A stretch of DNA of 64,000 nucleotides from Lacinutrix sp. WUR7 (GCF_016864015.1 NZ_CP045067.1:407001-471000); one strand, 5' to 3'; shown: positions 1 to 10,846, counted from the stretch's first letter. Notes: generated by a model from the sequence alone, not told the origin. Program-made: numbers and translations.

Positions 1-20
1 TCCTTCAAGAAATTTTATCT

Positions 21-47
21 TATCCCTAAAAAAGGAGATATTTTTTT
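21..47 (+). terminator. Possible terminator of an upstream gene
   Basis: A 7-bp stem with one bulged A (TATCCCT / AGGAGATA) and a short A loop is followed by seven T. It would end a plus-strand gene lying left of the window. The stem is short, so this is weak. The rest of 1-139 shows nothing clear beyond AT-rich leader sequence. Confidence 0.35.
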
Positions 48-139
48 AATAACTATTAACTAATTATAATTTAACAAAGTGTTTTTGATTCCCTCAAAAA
101 AGACTCTTAGTTAATACCTTACTATTGTAAATGTATTAA

Positions 140-2230
140 ATGAGGAAACTGATTACTCTTTTATTTTGTTTTAGTGCACTTTTGGGCTTCTCACAATCCG
201 AGGAACTCGACAATCTTACTATTCAACTAGCGTTTCAGAAGCCAGATACTACAAAGGTCAATACGTCTTTACAAATAATTAAGTTATTATACCACACTAA
301 AGATTACAACAAAGCATTACAATTTATTAGAGAGAGTGAAAAATTATCTAATGATTTAAACTATGATGCAGGTATTGCTGAAATCACGTATTACAAAGCG
401 TTAATTTTTGCAAAAAAAGAAGATTATATTAATGCCATTGATAACTACACAAAATCGAAGGACCTTTACATTGCATTAGCAGATACTTTAGGTATTGCAA
501 AAATTAATAATAGCATTGGCTTAATTGAAATAGCAAGAGGCAACTATGATAAAGGCTTACAATTTTCTCTATCTGCAATTGATGTACTTGAAAAACGAGA
601 TTTAAAGGAAGAGCTTTGTGATGCTTACAGAAATTTAGCAACGGCTTATGATAAAATGGAGGCTTATGATCAAGCGATCACGTTTTACAAAAAAACACTT
701 GATTTAGAGCAGTCTCTTGGTAAGGAAGAAGAAATTATAAAAACCAATAAAAATCTTGGGGATTTATTTTACGTTAAAAAAGAATATCAAAAAGCCATTT
801 ATTATTTCAATAATGTACTAGAAAGTATAGATACCAGTGATACAATATTAAGAGGTGATGTTCTAACAAAAATAGGAAGCTCCTATCTTTCCCTAAACAA
901 TTTAGATCAAGCGAAAGAATATATCACAAAAGGCCTACGATTAAATAGAAGAATTAACAATGATCATGGAACTTTAATAGCACTTAATACTTCTGGAGAG
1001 TTATATTTAAGAGAAAAGAAACCAATTGTTGCGGAACGTCTACTATATGAAGCTACTACTTTAGCTAGAACTTTACAAGATGAAGAACAGCTAATAAAGA
1101 ATTATGGCTTAAGAGCTAAATTAGATTCTGTAGAAAGTAATTTTAAGCTAGCTTATATTTGGCAAAGAAGACACTTTGATCTTAAAAATAAAGTGGAGAA
1201 GCGACAACAACAAAATGCCTCTGCTAAAGAAATAGAAAAAAAATCGACAATAGTTCCTATTGAAAATCAAGTTTTAAACTCAAATAGTAATATCGAAAAC
1301 CAAGCATTAATTAGTAAACATGAAGAAGAAAAGAAAGCCAGTCAAAAGAAAATAGACCGGTTAAACCTTATTTTTTATTCGTTATTAATTGCATTACTAG
1401 TAGTATCTACTTTTTTAATTTTAATTTACTTAAAAAGAAACAACAGTATTAAATATACTAAAGAATTAGAGGACAAAAACAAACAAATTAATATTCAAAA
1501 CGAAGCTATTTTAGATCAGACAAAAAATCTAGAAGATATTAATAAAGTAAAGGACAAACTGTTTTCAATAGTTTCTCATGATTTAAAAGACTCCCTTACC
1601 TCTATTAAAGGTTTTATCGATTTATTAAAGGATGGTTCATTAAGTAAAGATGAGTTTAATCATTTAATACCAGAACTGAGTGAGAATGCCAATAATGCAT
1701 CTTTACTTTTATTCAATCTATTAAATTGGTCTAAATCGCAAATGCAATCTTTAGAATCTAAACCAAGCTTGTTTGACGTACAAGAAGTATTTTTAGATAA
1801 ATTAAAACTAATCGAACAAAAAACGGAAAAGAAAAATATTACGATAGAAGATAACTCTTTACGTGATTTTGTTTATGCCGACAGAAGTATGGTGGAAATT
1901 ATTGTACAAAACCTACTTACAAATGCTGTAAAATTCTGTAAATCTGGTGACACTATAACCATACAAAACCATATTAGTAATGGACAATGTTTAATTAGTA
2001 TTGGCGATACAGGAGTTGGTATTTCTAAAGAAAATCAAGACCAGTTATTTAAAAATAATTCTTTTACTACTATAGGTACTAAAAATGAAAAAGGTACAGG
2101 TTTAGGTTTAACCATCTGTAAAGAGTTGGTAGAACTTAATCACGGTAAAATCTGGGTAGAAAGCACAGAAGATATTGGTAGTACTTTTTATGTACAGTTA
2201 CCAAAAACAAATCCTACTGGAGGCGTTTAA
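140..2230 (+). CDS. TPR-repeat sensor histidine kinase
   Basis: 696-residue two-component sensor kinase. An N-terminal signal-like segment is followed by tandem tetratricopeptide repeats over about residues 30-340, a charged linker, and one membrane helix at about 409-431. After a short coiled coil comes a HisKA domain with the H-box FSIVSHDLKDSLTS (phospho-acceptor His480) and an HATPase_c domain with N-box (about 590-600), G1 GDTGVGIS (about 621) and G2 GTGLGLTI (about 650). The TPR part probably lies in the periplasm and senses through protein or peptide contacts; the kinase faces the cytoplasm. No receiver domain and no neighbouring response regulator are visible, so it is an orphan kinase here. 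Its stop overlaps that of the convergent ctlX-like gene by 4 bp. The ligand is unknown. Confidence 0.9.
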   Translation: MRKLITLLFCFSALLGFSQSEELDNLTIQLAFQKPDTTKVNTSLQIIKLLYHTKDYNKALQFIRESEKLSNDLNYDAGIAEITYYKALIFAKKEDYINAIDNYTKSKDLYIALADTLGIAKINNSIGLIEIARGNYDKGLQFSLSAIDVLEKRDLKEELCDAYRNLATAYDKMEAYDQAITFYKKTLDLEQSLGKEEEIIKTNKNLGDLFYVKKEYQKAIYYFNNVLESIDTSDTILRGDVLTKIGSSYLSLNNLDQAKEYITKGLRLNRRINNDHGTLIALNTSGELYLREKKPIVAERLLYEATTLARTLQDEEQLIKNYGLRAKLDSVESNFKLAYIWQRRHFDLKNKVEKRQQQNASAKEIEKKSTIVPIENQVLNSNSNIENQALISKHEEEKKASQKKIDRLNLIFYSLLIALLVVSTFLILIYLKRNNSIKYTKELEDKNKQINIQNEAILDQTKNLEDINKVKDKLFSIVSHDLKDSLTSIKGFIDLLKDGSLSKDEFNHLIPELSENANNASLLLFNLLNWSKSQMQSLESKPSLFDVQEVFLDKLKLIEQKTEKKNITIEDNSLRDFVYADRSMVEIIVQNLLTNAVKFCKSGDTITIQNHISNGQCLISIGDTGVGISKENQDQLFKNNSFTTIGTKNEKGTGLGLTICKELVELNHGKIWVESTEDIGSTFYVQLPKTNPTGGV

Positions 2231-3162
2231 TTTTTAGGCAAAAATACTTCAGCCATCATACAGCGTGCGCTTCCGCCACCACAAGATTCAATAGTATCTA
2301 AACTACTACTAACAATTTCGCAATGTTTTGTAATTGTCTTAATTTGTGCAGGAGTTAAACAATCATGAGCTGCTTGACTCATAATTAAAAAGCGTTGATC
2401 GTCTGTCCCTTTTACTTGTAGCATATTACCAGCAAAATTACTGACTTGCTCTTCGGTTATTGAAATAACCTCTTTACCACTTTGTTGTAAATGTTTAACA
2501 ACGTTTTTACGCTCTTTTTTATCATCAATAGTATCTAAGCATATTACAGCAAAAGTTTCTGCTAAACACATCATTACATTGGTATGATAAATAGCTTCGC
2601 GTTTACCATTAACCGTTTGGTTTGCCGAAAAGACTACTGGAGTATATTCAAAATCTTCGCAAAATTCTATAAACAATGCTTCGTCTGCACGAGCAGATAA
2701 AGCGCAATATGCAATACTATTTACACGATCTAAAAGCAAGCTTCCTGTTCCTTCCAGAAAAACACCTTCGTCTTCAGCACTTGTATAATCTACAATGTTT
2801 TCAATTACAAAGCCTTGTTTTTCTAATTCCTCTAAAACATCTTCTCGTCTTTCATTTCTTCTATTTTCTGCAAACATTGGATATATACCAACGGTTCCAT
2901 TTTCATGAAAAGAAATCCAATTGTTAGGAAAAATAGAATCTGGTGTGTCAAATTCTTCCGTATCACTAATAACAACTACCTGAACTCCAATACTACGTAG
3001 CTTTTCTACATAGGCATCAAACTCTTTTTGCGCTTTAACATTCTCGGTTTCAGGCAATACATTATCTGCTTCTTTTTGGTAGAAATTATTAACTGCAGTT
3101 TGCTCATTCCTCCTGAAATTAATAGGACGAATCATCAATATAGTATTTGTGGTTTGTTGCAT
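2227..3162 (-). CDS. ctlX: CtlX-like citrulline/arginine-deiminase superfamily hydrolase
   Basis: 311-residue member of the guanidine-modifying (amidinotransferase / arginine deiminase / DDAH) fold. The N-terminus (TILMIRPINF) and the C-terminal segment CGGGSARCM resemble proteins annotated as citrulline-utilisation hydrolase CtlX. Cys301 in the latter is the likely nucleophile, by analogy with the GGGxxC motif of the superfamily. It is cytoplasmic, with no signal peptide. A paralogue of the same fold lies just upstream on the same strand, followed further upstream by citrate synthase, which suggests a role in arginine/citrulline turnover feeding central carbon and nitrogen metabolism. That role is inference. 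The symbol is tentative; amidinotransferase or dimethylargininase activity cannot be excluded. Confidence 0.8.
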   Translation of the reverse strand: MQQTTNTILMIRPINFRRNEQTAVNNFYQKEADNVLPETENVKAQKEFDAYVEKLRSIGVQVVVISDTEEFDTPDSIFPNNWISFHENGTVGIYPMFAENRRNERREDVLEELEKQGFVIENIVDYTSAEDEGVFLEGTGSLLLDRVNSIAYCALSARADEALFIEFCEDFEYTPVVFSANQTVNGKREAIYHTNVMMCLAETFAVICLDTIDDKKERKNVVKHLQQSGKEVISITEEQVSNFAGNMLQVKGTDDQRFLIMSQAAHDCLTPAQIKTITKHCEIVSSSLDTIESCGGGSARCMMAEVFLPKN

Positions 3163-3385
3163 GATCTTACTTTTTAGCAGAGCAAAGCTAAACTAATTAA
3201 TTCTAATTTTCATCTATAAATAGCATCCAATTGAAAATTGTTATAGTCTATTTTTCGGGCTTCCATCCTCATGCTTTGATTCCAAATAAGTTACTCTCGA
3301 TACCTATCTTAAAACAGATAAAAATCGAAATACTTTATCTCATTAAGAAGGATACAAAAACTTATTTTTAAACTGTCGTTTATAG
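3163..3385. other. Intergenic spacer between the two guanidine-hydrolase genes
   Basis: 223 bp without a gene. It holds the ctlX -7 candidate at 3183-3190 and a small hairpin near 3310-3325 (TATCT / AGATA) with no T-run. Nothing else was recognised. Confidence 0.5.
3183..3190 (-). promoter_or_regulatory. Candidate -7 box for ctlX
   Basis: On the minus strand this reads TAGCTTTG, matching the Bacteroidota TAnnTTTG box. It lies about 20 nt upstream of the ctlX start. No convincing -33 box is visible. Confidence 0.4.
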
Positions 3386-4300
3386 TTAATCTCTTATTAA
3401 TGGCATAGTACTGCAACGTAGCAAGCCTTCTTGTTTTGCAATTTCGGCATAAGGTACTTCTTCTACAGTAATTCCATTTTCACGCAACCAAGTATTTAAT
3501 CTTGTGAAGTTCTTTTCAGAAATTACTACTTCTTCCGAAATAGAGAATACATTACTATTCATATTAAACATTTCTTCTTTTGTTATAATGAAGCAATTTT
3601 CTTTTCCGAAGTAATTTAACAACCATTCATATTCTTCTTCTTCCAAAAATCCTTCTTTATGTAAAATAGCTTTATTGGTTCCTACAGGTTGAAAACAGCA
3701 ATCTAAATGTAATGCATTATCTCTTGGATTGGTTTGCGATTTTCTAAGATTAAAAGACTTTACTTTTTTATGCGGAAAGGTTTTTTCAATAAAAGCAACA
3801 CCTTGCATGTTTGTTCTAGCAACGATATAATCGGGATAATCTTCTTCTCTATAAGTACCAACAAAAATATAATCGTTCCAAAGCATAACATCTCCTCCTT
3901 CTATATGTACTTCTTCAGGTGGACGAATAACTTTAGCCGGATCTACTTTATCTACTATGTATTGTATCGCGTCTAACTCCTCTTCTCTATCTGGTAAAAT
4001 ATTTGCTTTCACAAAAACATCATCTATTACAAATGCAATATCTCTTGCAAAAATTTGATTACAATTTTCAATTAATTCGGGTCTATAAACCGTTACATCA
4101 TATTTTTTAAAAACGTTAGCAACAGCTTCCATTTCTTTAACCATATCGGCTTCTATAGGATAGGTTCCTGCCTTTATATGTAATGCGGATTTAGGATCAT
4201 AAGCTTCGGCCAGACTAGGTGTTGGTCCATTACTTATTGCTGTTCCAAGAACAACAGCTCTTAGTCTAGATGTTTCGTTTTTTACGTTTAGTTTTAGCAT
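3386..4300 (-). CDS. Amidinotransferase / DDAH-family hydrolase
   Basis: 304-residue second guanidine-modifying enzyme with the same overall fold as its neighbour but low similarity to it. Visible landmarks are the substrate-loop region NQIFARDIAF, IEGGDVM, a catalytic-type His in ALHLDCCF, and the terminal LLRCSTMPL, where Cys296 is the probable nucleophile. The reaction is most likely hydrolysis or transamidination of an arginine-type guanidino group; the substrate cannot be told from sequence. It starts only 67 bp after the gltA stop, but the terminator hairpin at 4314-4348 fills most of that gap. Transcription may therefore be separate or partly read-through. Confidence 0.8.
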   Translation of the reverse strand: MLKLNVKNETSRLRAVVLGTAISNGPTPSLAEAYDPKSALHIKAGTYPIEADMVKEMEAVANVFKKYDVTVYRPELIENCNQIFARDIAFVIDDVFVKANILPDREEELDAIQYIVDKVDPAKVIRPPEEVHIEGGDVMLWNDYIFVGTYREEDYPDYIVARTNMQGVAFIEKTFPHKKVKSFNLRKSQTNPRDNALHLDCCFQPVGTNKAILHKEGFLEEEEYEWLLNYFGKENCFIITKEEMFNMNSNVFSISEEVVISEKNFTRLNTWLRENGITVEEVPYAEIAKQEGLLRCSTMPLIRD

Positions 4301-4313
4301 AATGTAAATATGT

Positions 4314-4348
4314 AAAAAAGCTTCATAAGAAATTATGAAGCTTTTTTT
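4314..4348 (-). terminator. Intrinsic terminator of gltA
   Basis: A 15-bp perfect stem (arms 4314-4328 and 4333-4347) with a GAAA loop and A/T tails on both sides. It stands directly after the gltA stop and just before the next minus-strand gene. It is symmetric enough to work in both directions. Confidence 0.85.
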
Positions 4349-4367
4349 GGATTAAAAATATTTAATC

Positions 4368-5654
4368 TTATCTGTTTTTTATGTCTTTAAAAGCTCTTAG
4401 CGTTTCTCCAATATAAATTTGTCTTGGTCTACCAATTGGCTCTTTACGTAAACGCATTTCGCGCCATTGTGCAATCCAACCTGGTAATCTACCAAGTGCA
4501 AACATTACTGTAAACATGTCTGTTGGTATTCCCATACCTCTATAAATAATTCCAGAGTAGAAATCTACATTTGGATATAATTTTCTATCTACAAAGTATT
4601 TATCTTCTAAAGCTTCTTTTTCTAAACCTTTAGCGATATCTAAAATTGGATCTTCTACTCCAAGGTCTCCTAAAACTTCATCAGCGGCAACTTTAATAAT
4701 TTTTGCTCTTGGATCAAAGTTTTTATAAACTCTATGTCCGAAGCCCATTAAACGGAAAGGATCATTCTTGTCCTTAGCTTTCGCCATGTATTTTTTAGTA
4801 TCTCCACCATCTTCTTCAATACCACTTAACATTTCTAAAACCGCTTGGTTTGCTCCACCATGAAGTGGTCCCCAAAGCGCAGAAATACCAGAAGAAATAG
4901 ATGCAAATAAACCTGTGTGTGCAGAACCAACTATACGTACAGTAGAAGTAGAACAGTTTTGCTCATGATCTGCATGTAATATTAATAACTTATCTAAAGC
5001 ATTAACTAAAATTGGGTTTTGTACATATTCTTGGTTTGGTTTTTTAAACATCATTTTTAAGATGTTTTCTACATAACCTAAAGAGTCATCTCCATAATCT
5101 AATGGCAACCCTTGTTTTTTACGCATTGTCCATGCAACTAATACAGGAAACTTACCTAATATTCTTACGACACTTTTATACATTTCTTCTTCAGAATCTA
5201 CATTTACAGAAGAAGGATTAAATGCTGTTAATGCACTTGTTAAAGAAGATAAAACTCCCATTGGGTGTGCCGACTTAGGAAAAGCGTCTAAAATTTTCTT
5301 TATATCATCATCAACAACAGATTGTTCTTTAATGTCTTTTTGAAATTTCTCTAACTCTTCTTTGTTTGGTAACTCACCAAAAATCAACAAAAATGCTACT
5401 TCTAGAAAATCAGCTTTTTCAGCTAATTCTTCAATAGAATAACCTCTGTATCTTAAAATACCTTCTTCACCATTTAAAAACGTGATGGCACTTTCACAAG
5501 AACCTGTATTTTTAAAACCAGGATCTATAGTTGTAACTCCACCAGTTGCGCTTCTTAGAGTTTTAATATCTATAGCAACTTCGTTCTCTGTTCCTTTTAT
5601 TAAAGGAAACTCGTATTTTTTTCCATCAATTTCTAATGTAGCTGTTTTTGACAT
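4368..5654 (-). CDS. gltA: Citrate synthase
   Basis: 428-residue type II citrate synthase, which condenses acetyl-CoA and oxaloacetate to citrate at the entry to the TCA cycle. The length fits the hexameric bacterial form. Family signatures are visible: LHADHEQNCSTSTVR, the substrate-binding GPLHGGANQAV, and GFGHRVYKNFDPRA with the conserved catalytic-site His. The N-terminal small domain (about residues 1-60) is present. It is followed by a strong terminator and preceded by about 170 bp that also carries the enolase terminator, so it appears to be monocistronic. Confidence 0.97.
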   Translation of the reverse strand: MSKTATLEIDGKKYEFPLIKGTENEVAIDIKTLRSATGGVTTIDPGFKNTGSCESAITFLNGEEGILRYRGYSIEELAEKADFLEVAFLLIFGELPNKEELEKFQKDIKEQSVVDDDIKKILDAFPKSAHPMGVLSSLTSALTAFNPSSVNVDSEEEMYKSVVRILGKFPVLVAWTMRKKQGLPLDYGDDSLGYVENILKMMFKKPNQEYVQNPILVNALDKLLILHADHEQNCSTSTVRIVGSAHTGLFASISSGISALWGPLHGGANQAVLEMLSGIEEDGGDTKKYMAKAKDKNDPFRLMGFGHRVYKNFDPRAKIIKVAADEVLGDLGVEDPILDIAKGLEKEALEDKYFVDRKLYPNVDFYSGIIYRGMGIPTDMFTVMFALGRLPGWIAQWREMRLRKEPIGRPRQIYIGETLRAFKDIKNR

Positions 5655-5770
5655 ATTTAATTTTGAATATTATTTGTTTTGCGGAATGCTAAATTACGAA
5701 AAATCACACGATTTTTAAAGCGAATTAACAAAGCTTTTTACAATATTAATATTGAAAAAATTGATAGTAT

Positions 5771-5804
5771 AAAAAAAGTGCTTATTTTATATAAATAAGC
5801 ACTT
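5771..5804 (-). terminator. Intrinsic terminator of eno
   Basis: A 12-bp perfect stem (arms 5776-5787 and 5793-5804), 5-nt loop, then seven T on the minus strand, about 20 bp after the enolase stop. Confidence 0.85.
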
Positions 5805-5826
5805 CATTCTAAACCAATAAATAGTT

Positions 5827-7137
<1,311 letters not shown>

Positions 7138-7138
7138 T

Positions 7139-7146
7139 CAAATTTA
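7139..7146 (-). promoter_or_regulatory. Candidate -7 box for eno
   Basis: TAAATTTG on the minus strand, matching TAnnTTTG, 20 nt upstream of the eno ATG. The -33 box is not recognisable. Confidence 0.4.
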
Positions 7147-7224
7147 CTTTTTAATTCTCTTTTAATAAGTACGTTAATTAAAGAATTATTTAAAATCTTT
7201 TCGATAACGATTTAGTAAAACATA

Positions 7225-7256
7225 AAAGACAACAAATTTCTATTTCCGTTGTCTTT
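7225..7256 (-). terminator. Terminator of carA
   Basis: A 9-bp stem (AAAGACAAC / GTTGTCTTT) with a 14-nt loop, starting 6 bp after the carA stop, with a short T-rich tail on the minus strand. Confidence 0.65.
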
Positions 7257-7262
7257 AATGTA

Positions 7263-8369
7263 TTAATTACTTTTAATATTTTTAATGAATTCATCAAATA
7301 AGTAAGATGAATCATGTGGTCCAGGGCTTGCTTCTGGATGATATTGTACTGAAAAACAGTTTTTACTTTTCATTTTAATTCCTGCTACGGTATCATCATT
7401 TAAATGCACATGTGTTATTTCCAGATCTGGATGTGCTTCTGTTTCCTCTCTATTCACAGCAAATCCATGATTTTGGGAAGTAATTTCACCTTTTCCTGTA
7501 ATTAAATTTTTTACAGGATGATTAATCCCTCTATGACCATTATGCATTTTATACGTGGATACTCCATTTGCTAATGCAATTACTTGATGCCCTAAACAGA
7601 TACCAAATAGAGGTAAATCTCTTTTGATAATTTCTTTTGCAACTTGTTGTGCTTCTACTAATGGTTCTGGATCTCCAGGCCCATTAGATAAGAAATATCC
7701 ATCTGGATTCCATGCTTTCAATTCTTCGAATTTTGCATTATATGGAAATACTTTTATGTAAGCATCTCTTTTTGCTAAATTACGAAGGATATTCTTTTTA
7801 ATTCCTATATCTAAAGCAGCAATTTTTAAGGAAGCATTTTCATCGCCATAGAAATAAGGCTCTTTAGTCGAAACTTTTGAAGCTAACTCTAAACCTTGCA
7901 TGTTTGGAATTTTTGCAAGTTGCTTTTTAAGTGCTTCCACATTTTCGACATCTGTAGTTATTACAGCATTCATAGCTCCATTATCTCTAATATAGCTTAC
8001 AAGTGCTCTTGTATCTACATCCGATATTGCTAAAAGGTTGTTTTTTTCTAAAAACGTTTCTAAGGAAGCGTCTGCAGCATCACGGGAATAATCATAGCTA
8101 AAATTCTTACAAATAAGACCAGATATTTTAACTCCATCTGATTCTACTTCATCTTCTTTGGTACCATAGTTACCAATATGTGCATTGGTAGTCACCATAA
8201 GTTGCCCAAAGTAAGAAGGGTCTGTAAAAATTTCTTGATAGCCTGTCATTCCAGTATTGAAGCATACTTCGCCAAAGGCAGTACCTTCTTTATTAGCAAC
8301 TGCTTTACCATGAAAAATGGTTCCATCTGCTAATAGAATAAGCGCTTTTCTAAGAGATTGGTATTTCAT
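7263..8369 (-). CDS. carA: Carbamoyl-phosphate synthase small (glutaminase) subunit
   Basis: 368 residues from the ATG at 8369. This start is preferred over the longer frame opening at 8402 because MKYQSLRKALILLADGT is where the family begins. The N-terminal CPSase_sm domain (about 1-150) precedes a class I glutamine amidotransferase domain with nucleophile motif GICLGHQ and the catalytic His-Glu in FSVQYHPEASPGP. It supplies ammonia to CarB for carbamoyl phosphate, used in pyrimidine and arginine synthesis. No carB lies in the window. It is flanked by its own terminator and, upstream, by the terminator at 8411-8444, so it is probably monocistronic. Confidence 0.96.
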   Translation of the reverse strand: MKYQSLRKALILLADGTIFHGKAVANKEGTAFGEVCFNTGMTGYQEIFTDPSYFGQLMVTTNAHIGNYGTKEDEVESDGVKISGLICKNFSYDYSRDAADASLETFLEKNNLLAISDVDTRALVSYIRDNGAMNAVITTDVENVEALKKQLAKIPNMQGLELASKVSTKEPYFYGDENASLKIAALDIGIKKNILRNLAKRDAYIKVFPYNAKFEELKAWNPDGYFLSNGPGDPEPLVEAQQVAKEIIKRDLPLFGICLGHQVIALANGVSTYKMHNGHRGINHPVKNLITGKGEITSQNHGFAVNREETEAHPDLEITHVHLNDDTVAGIKMKSKNCFSVQYHPEASPGPHDSSYLFDEFIKNIKSN

Positions 8370-8410
8370 TGTGTAATTATTGTAGTGTTGTTTGGTTTGC
8401 AAAATTGCAC

Positions 8411-8444
8411 AAAAAAAAGGATAAACTAAAATAGTTTATCCTTT
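8411..8444 (-). terminator. Terminator after the decayed gene
   Basis: A 12-bp perfect stem (arms 8416-8427 and 8433-8444), AAAAT loop, then a T-run on the minus strand. It lies 27 bp after the stop of the pseudogene and 42 bp before the carA start. This shows that a separate transcription unit once ended here. Confidence 0.8.
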
Positions 8445-8470
8445 ATATTATTAATGCTTGTTAACATTTA

Positions 8471-9127
8471 CTATAATGTATTGTAGTCGGTAAATATTTT
8501 AACTAAATCCCTTTCATACTTTACATTAAGTTTGTTTCCTTTTATATAACCACCAACTTCTGATCTTTTATGCGGAAATAGTATTAGAATACACCTTTTC
8601 TTAGGTTTAAATACAGTAACAATATTAACTTCCGATTTTAAATAATTTACATCTTTAAGAAGTTTTGCATTAGTTTCCACCTGCTTTGTAAGCACATTAA
8701 AGTTTAACTCTTAAATTATAATTACACAATATTTAAGAACATAAACCTTATCTACAACTACTAAATCTTCTTTATTATAGGTTTTATTTGTTTTAGGAGA
8801 CCGTTATTTAACATAACCATCACTACTAATTTTAACAATTAAAATATTCTTTGAATAAAAAACAAAAACATTTTTAGCCTAAGTAATTAAATCCATAATT
8901 TTCACTTCGAAGGTTTTCGTATTTAAACTTAAATTATTTACAAAGCACACTTCTCCTATTAAAAAAAACTTCTGCTTCTATATTCTAATTAACATTAAGA
9001 TATTAATTTCCGTAAACATCTATTTGTTTACTTACGTTACTCTAACATCTACCACCTCAAAAACAGTTATTGTATTTGTAAAGTGTTGAAGAAAAACTAC
9101 TATAGAGAATAAAACTCGTTTTTTCAT
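8471..9127 (-). pseudogene. Decayed gene for a secreted protein
   Basis: Reading the minus strand from the ATG at 9127 gives one continuous frame of 219 codons ending at 8471, interrupted by six internal stops (TAA, TAG, TAG, TAG, TAA, TAA). The N-terminus MKKRVLFSIVVFLQHFTNT looks like a signal peptide. The last 80 or so codons are open and read like normal protein (KSEVNIVTVFKPKKRC, RDLVKIFTDYNTL); that part alone could be opened with a GTG at 8695. The frame is kept without an obvious frameshift and is followed by a strong terminator. I read this as an old gene inactivated mostly by nonsense changes. The product is not recognised. The alternative is a genuine 74-residue protein from 8695 with non-coding sequence upstream. 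Confidence 0.55.
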
Positions 9128-9168
9128 TTTAACATTATTACATTATTACATTAAAATATAACGTAAAT

Positions 9169-9204
9169 AAAAAAGGCAAACTTAAATAAGTTTGCCTTTT
9201 TTTT
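9169..9204 (-). terminator. Terminator of the rpsD-rpoA-rplQ unit
   Basis: A 15-bp stem (arms 9169-9183 and 9188-9202) with an AAAT loop, GC-rich in its core (GGCAAAC), T-run on the minus strand, starting 20 bp after the rplQ stop. It marks the end of the ribosomal region. Confidence 0.9.
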
Positions 9205-9223
9205 AACATGTTAAATATGTTGT

Positions 9224-9697
9224 CTATTCTTCTTCTTCGCTAGTCGCTTTAGAATCTACAGCAGGAGGAACAGTTTTGTTACCACCTCTTCTACTTCTAC
9301 GTGTAGTTTTCTTCGCTTTTTTATCAGCATTATAGATTTCATTGTAATCTACAAGTTCAATCATTGCCATATCAGCGTTATCACCAAGTCTGTTTCCAAG
9401 TTTGATAATACGAGTATAACCTCCAGGACGATCACCAACTTTAGTAGCTACTTCTCTAAAAAGTTCTGTAACTGCTTCTTTTTGTCTTAATCTAGACATA
9501 ACAATACGTCTGTTATGTGTAGTATCTTCCTTAGATTTTGTAATCATTGGTTCAACAAAACCTTTTAATGCTTTAGCTTTAGCAACAGTTGTGTTAATAC
9601 GTTTGTGTTCTATTAAAGAACAAGCCATATTAGCTAACATTGCTTTTCTGTGAGCAGTTTGTCTACCTAAGTGATTTACTTTTTTTCCGTGTCTCAT
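9224..9697 (-). CDS. rplQ: 50S ribosomal protein L17 (bL17)
   Basis: 157 residues. The conserved core ([12 protein letters not shown].. [16 protein letters not shown].. RITTTVAKAK-like region) covers about residues 1-120. A basic then acidic tail of about 35 residues (ending in SEEEE) makes it longer than the roughly 127-residue E. coli protein. It binds 23S rRNA near the tunnel exit face of the large subunit. It is the last gene of the ribosomal region, 61 bp after rpoA, and is followed by a strong terminator. Confidence 0.97.
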   Translation of the reverse strand: MRHGKKVNHLGRQTAHRKAMLANMACSLIEHKRINTTVAKAKALKGFVEPMITKSKEDTTHNRRIVMSRLRQKEAVTELFREVATKVGDRPGGYTRIIKLGNRLGDNADMAMIELVDYNEIYNADKKAKKTTRRSRRGGNKTVPPAVDSKATSEEEE

Positions 9698-9758
9698 GAC
9701 ATTTTTGTTTTAGCTTCATCTTGCTCTACTCATTATTGAGGAGCAAATTATGAAGTAA

Positions 9759-10751
9759 TTAATCTTTATCTAGTTTATATTTTGAAAGGTCCATACCAAA
9801 GTTCAAACCTTTAACATTTACAAGCTCTTCAAGCTCTGTTAATGATTTTTTACCGAAGTTACGGAATTTCATTAAGTCATTTTTATTAAAAGAAACTAAG
9901 TCTCCTAATGTATCCACTTCTGCAGCTTTTAAACAATTAAGAGCACGTACAGATAAGTCCATATCTACTAATTTAGTTTTTAGTAGTTGTCTCATGTGAA
10001 GAGATTCTTCATCATAAGTTTCTGTTTGTGCAATTTCATCCGCTTCTAATGTAATACGCTCATCTGAGAATAACATGAAGTGGTGAATTAAAGTTTTTGC
10101 TCCTTCTGTTAATGCATCTTGAGGAGTAATAGAACCATCTGTTTGGATTTCGAAAACTAATTTTTCGTAATCTGTCTTTTGTTCTACACGAAAATTCTCA
10201 ATACTATACTTAACATTTTTTATTGGTGTGTAAATTGAATCAGTAAAGATTGTACCTATTGGTGCAGAAGACTTTTTATTTTCTTCAGCAGGAACATAAC
10301 CTCTTCCTTTTTCAATTGTAATTTCCATGTTGATATTTACTTTAGGATCTAAATTACAGATTACTAATTCTGAATTTAATACTTGGAATCCTGAAATAAA
10401 TTTTTGAAAATCACCAGCTGTAATTTGTTCTTGACCAGAAATAGAGATAGAAACAGATTCGTTGTCTACATCTTCAATTTGACGCTTAAAACGCATTTGT
10501 TTTAAGTTTAATATCATTTCTGTTACATCTTCAACAACTCCTGCGATAGTAGAAAACTCATGATCTACACCTTCCATTCTAACAGATGTGATTGCAAATC
10601 CTTCTAAAGAAGAAAGTAATACTCTTCTTAAAGCGTTTCCAACGGTTAAACCATAACCAGGTTCTAGTGGTCTGAATTCGAATTTACCTTCGAAATCAGT
10701 AGAATCTATCATGATTACTTTGTCTGGTTTTTGAAAATTAAATACTGCCAT
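9759..10751 (-). CDS. rpoA: RNA polymerase alpha subunit
   Basis: 330 residues. The N-terminal dimerisation/assembly domain occupies about residues 1-230 ([28 protein letters not shown]). After a linker comes the C-terminal DNA- and activator-binding domain (about 250-320; [39 protein letters not shown]). It forms the homodimer scaffold on which beta and beta' assemble. It lies between rpsD and rplQ, the usual bacterial order. The 95-bp gap to rpsD shows no terminator. Confidence 0.98.
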   Translation of the reverse strand: MAVFNFQKPDKVIMIDSTDFEGKFEFRPLEPGYGLTVGNALRRVLLSSLEGFAITSVRMEGVDHEFSTIAGVVEDVTEMILNLKQMRFKRQIEDVDNESVSISISGQEQITAGDFQKFISGFQVLNSELVICNLDPKVNINMEITIEKGRGYVPAEENKKSSAPIGTIFTDSIYTPIKNVKYSIENFRVEQKTDYEKLVFEIQTDGSITPQDALTEGAKTLIHHFMLFSDERITLEADEIAQTETYDEESLHMRQLLKTKLVDMDLSVRALNCLKAAEVDTLGDLVSFNKNDLMKFRNFGKKSLTELEELVNVKGLNFGMDLSKYKLDKD

Positions 10752-10846
10752 TTTGCTCTTCGTTTTAATTGTTATTTAGTTGCGCGATTTAAAAGTATGA
10801 AGAAGACTAATAAATCCTTTGGCTAAATACCAATATGATTAATTTA

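Noticed and set aside
8695-8700. Upstream ATG for the 74-codon frame
   Set aside because: The only start there is GTG; reading further upstream shows in-frame stops, so a pseudogene is the better reading.
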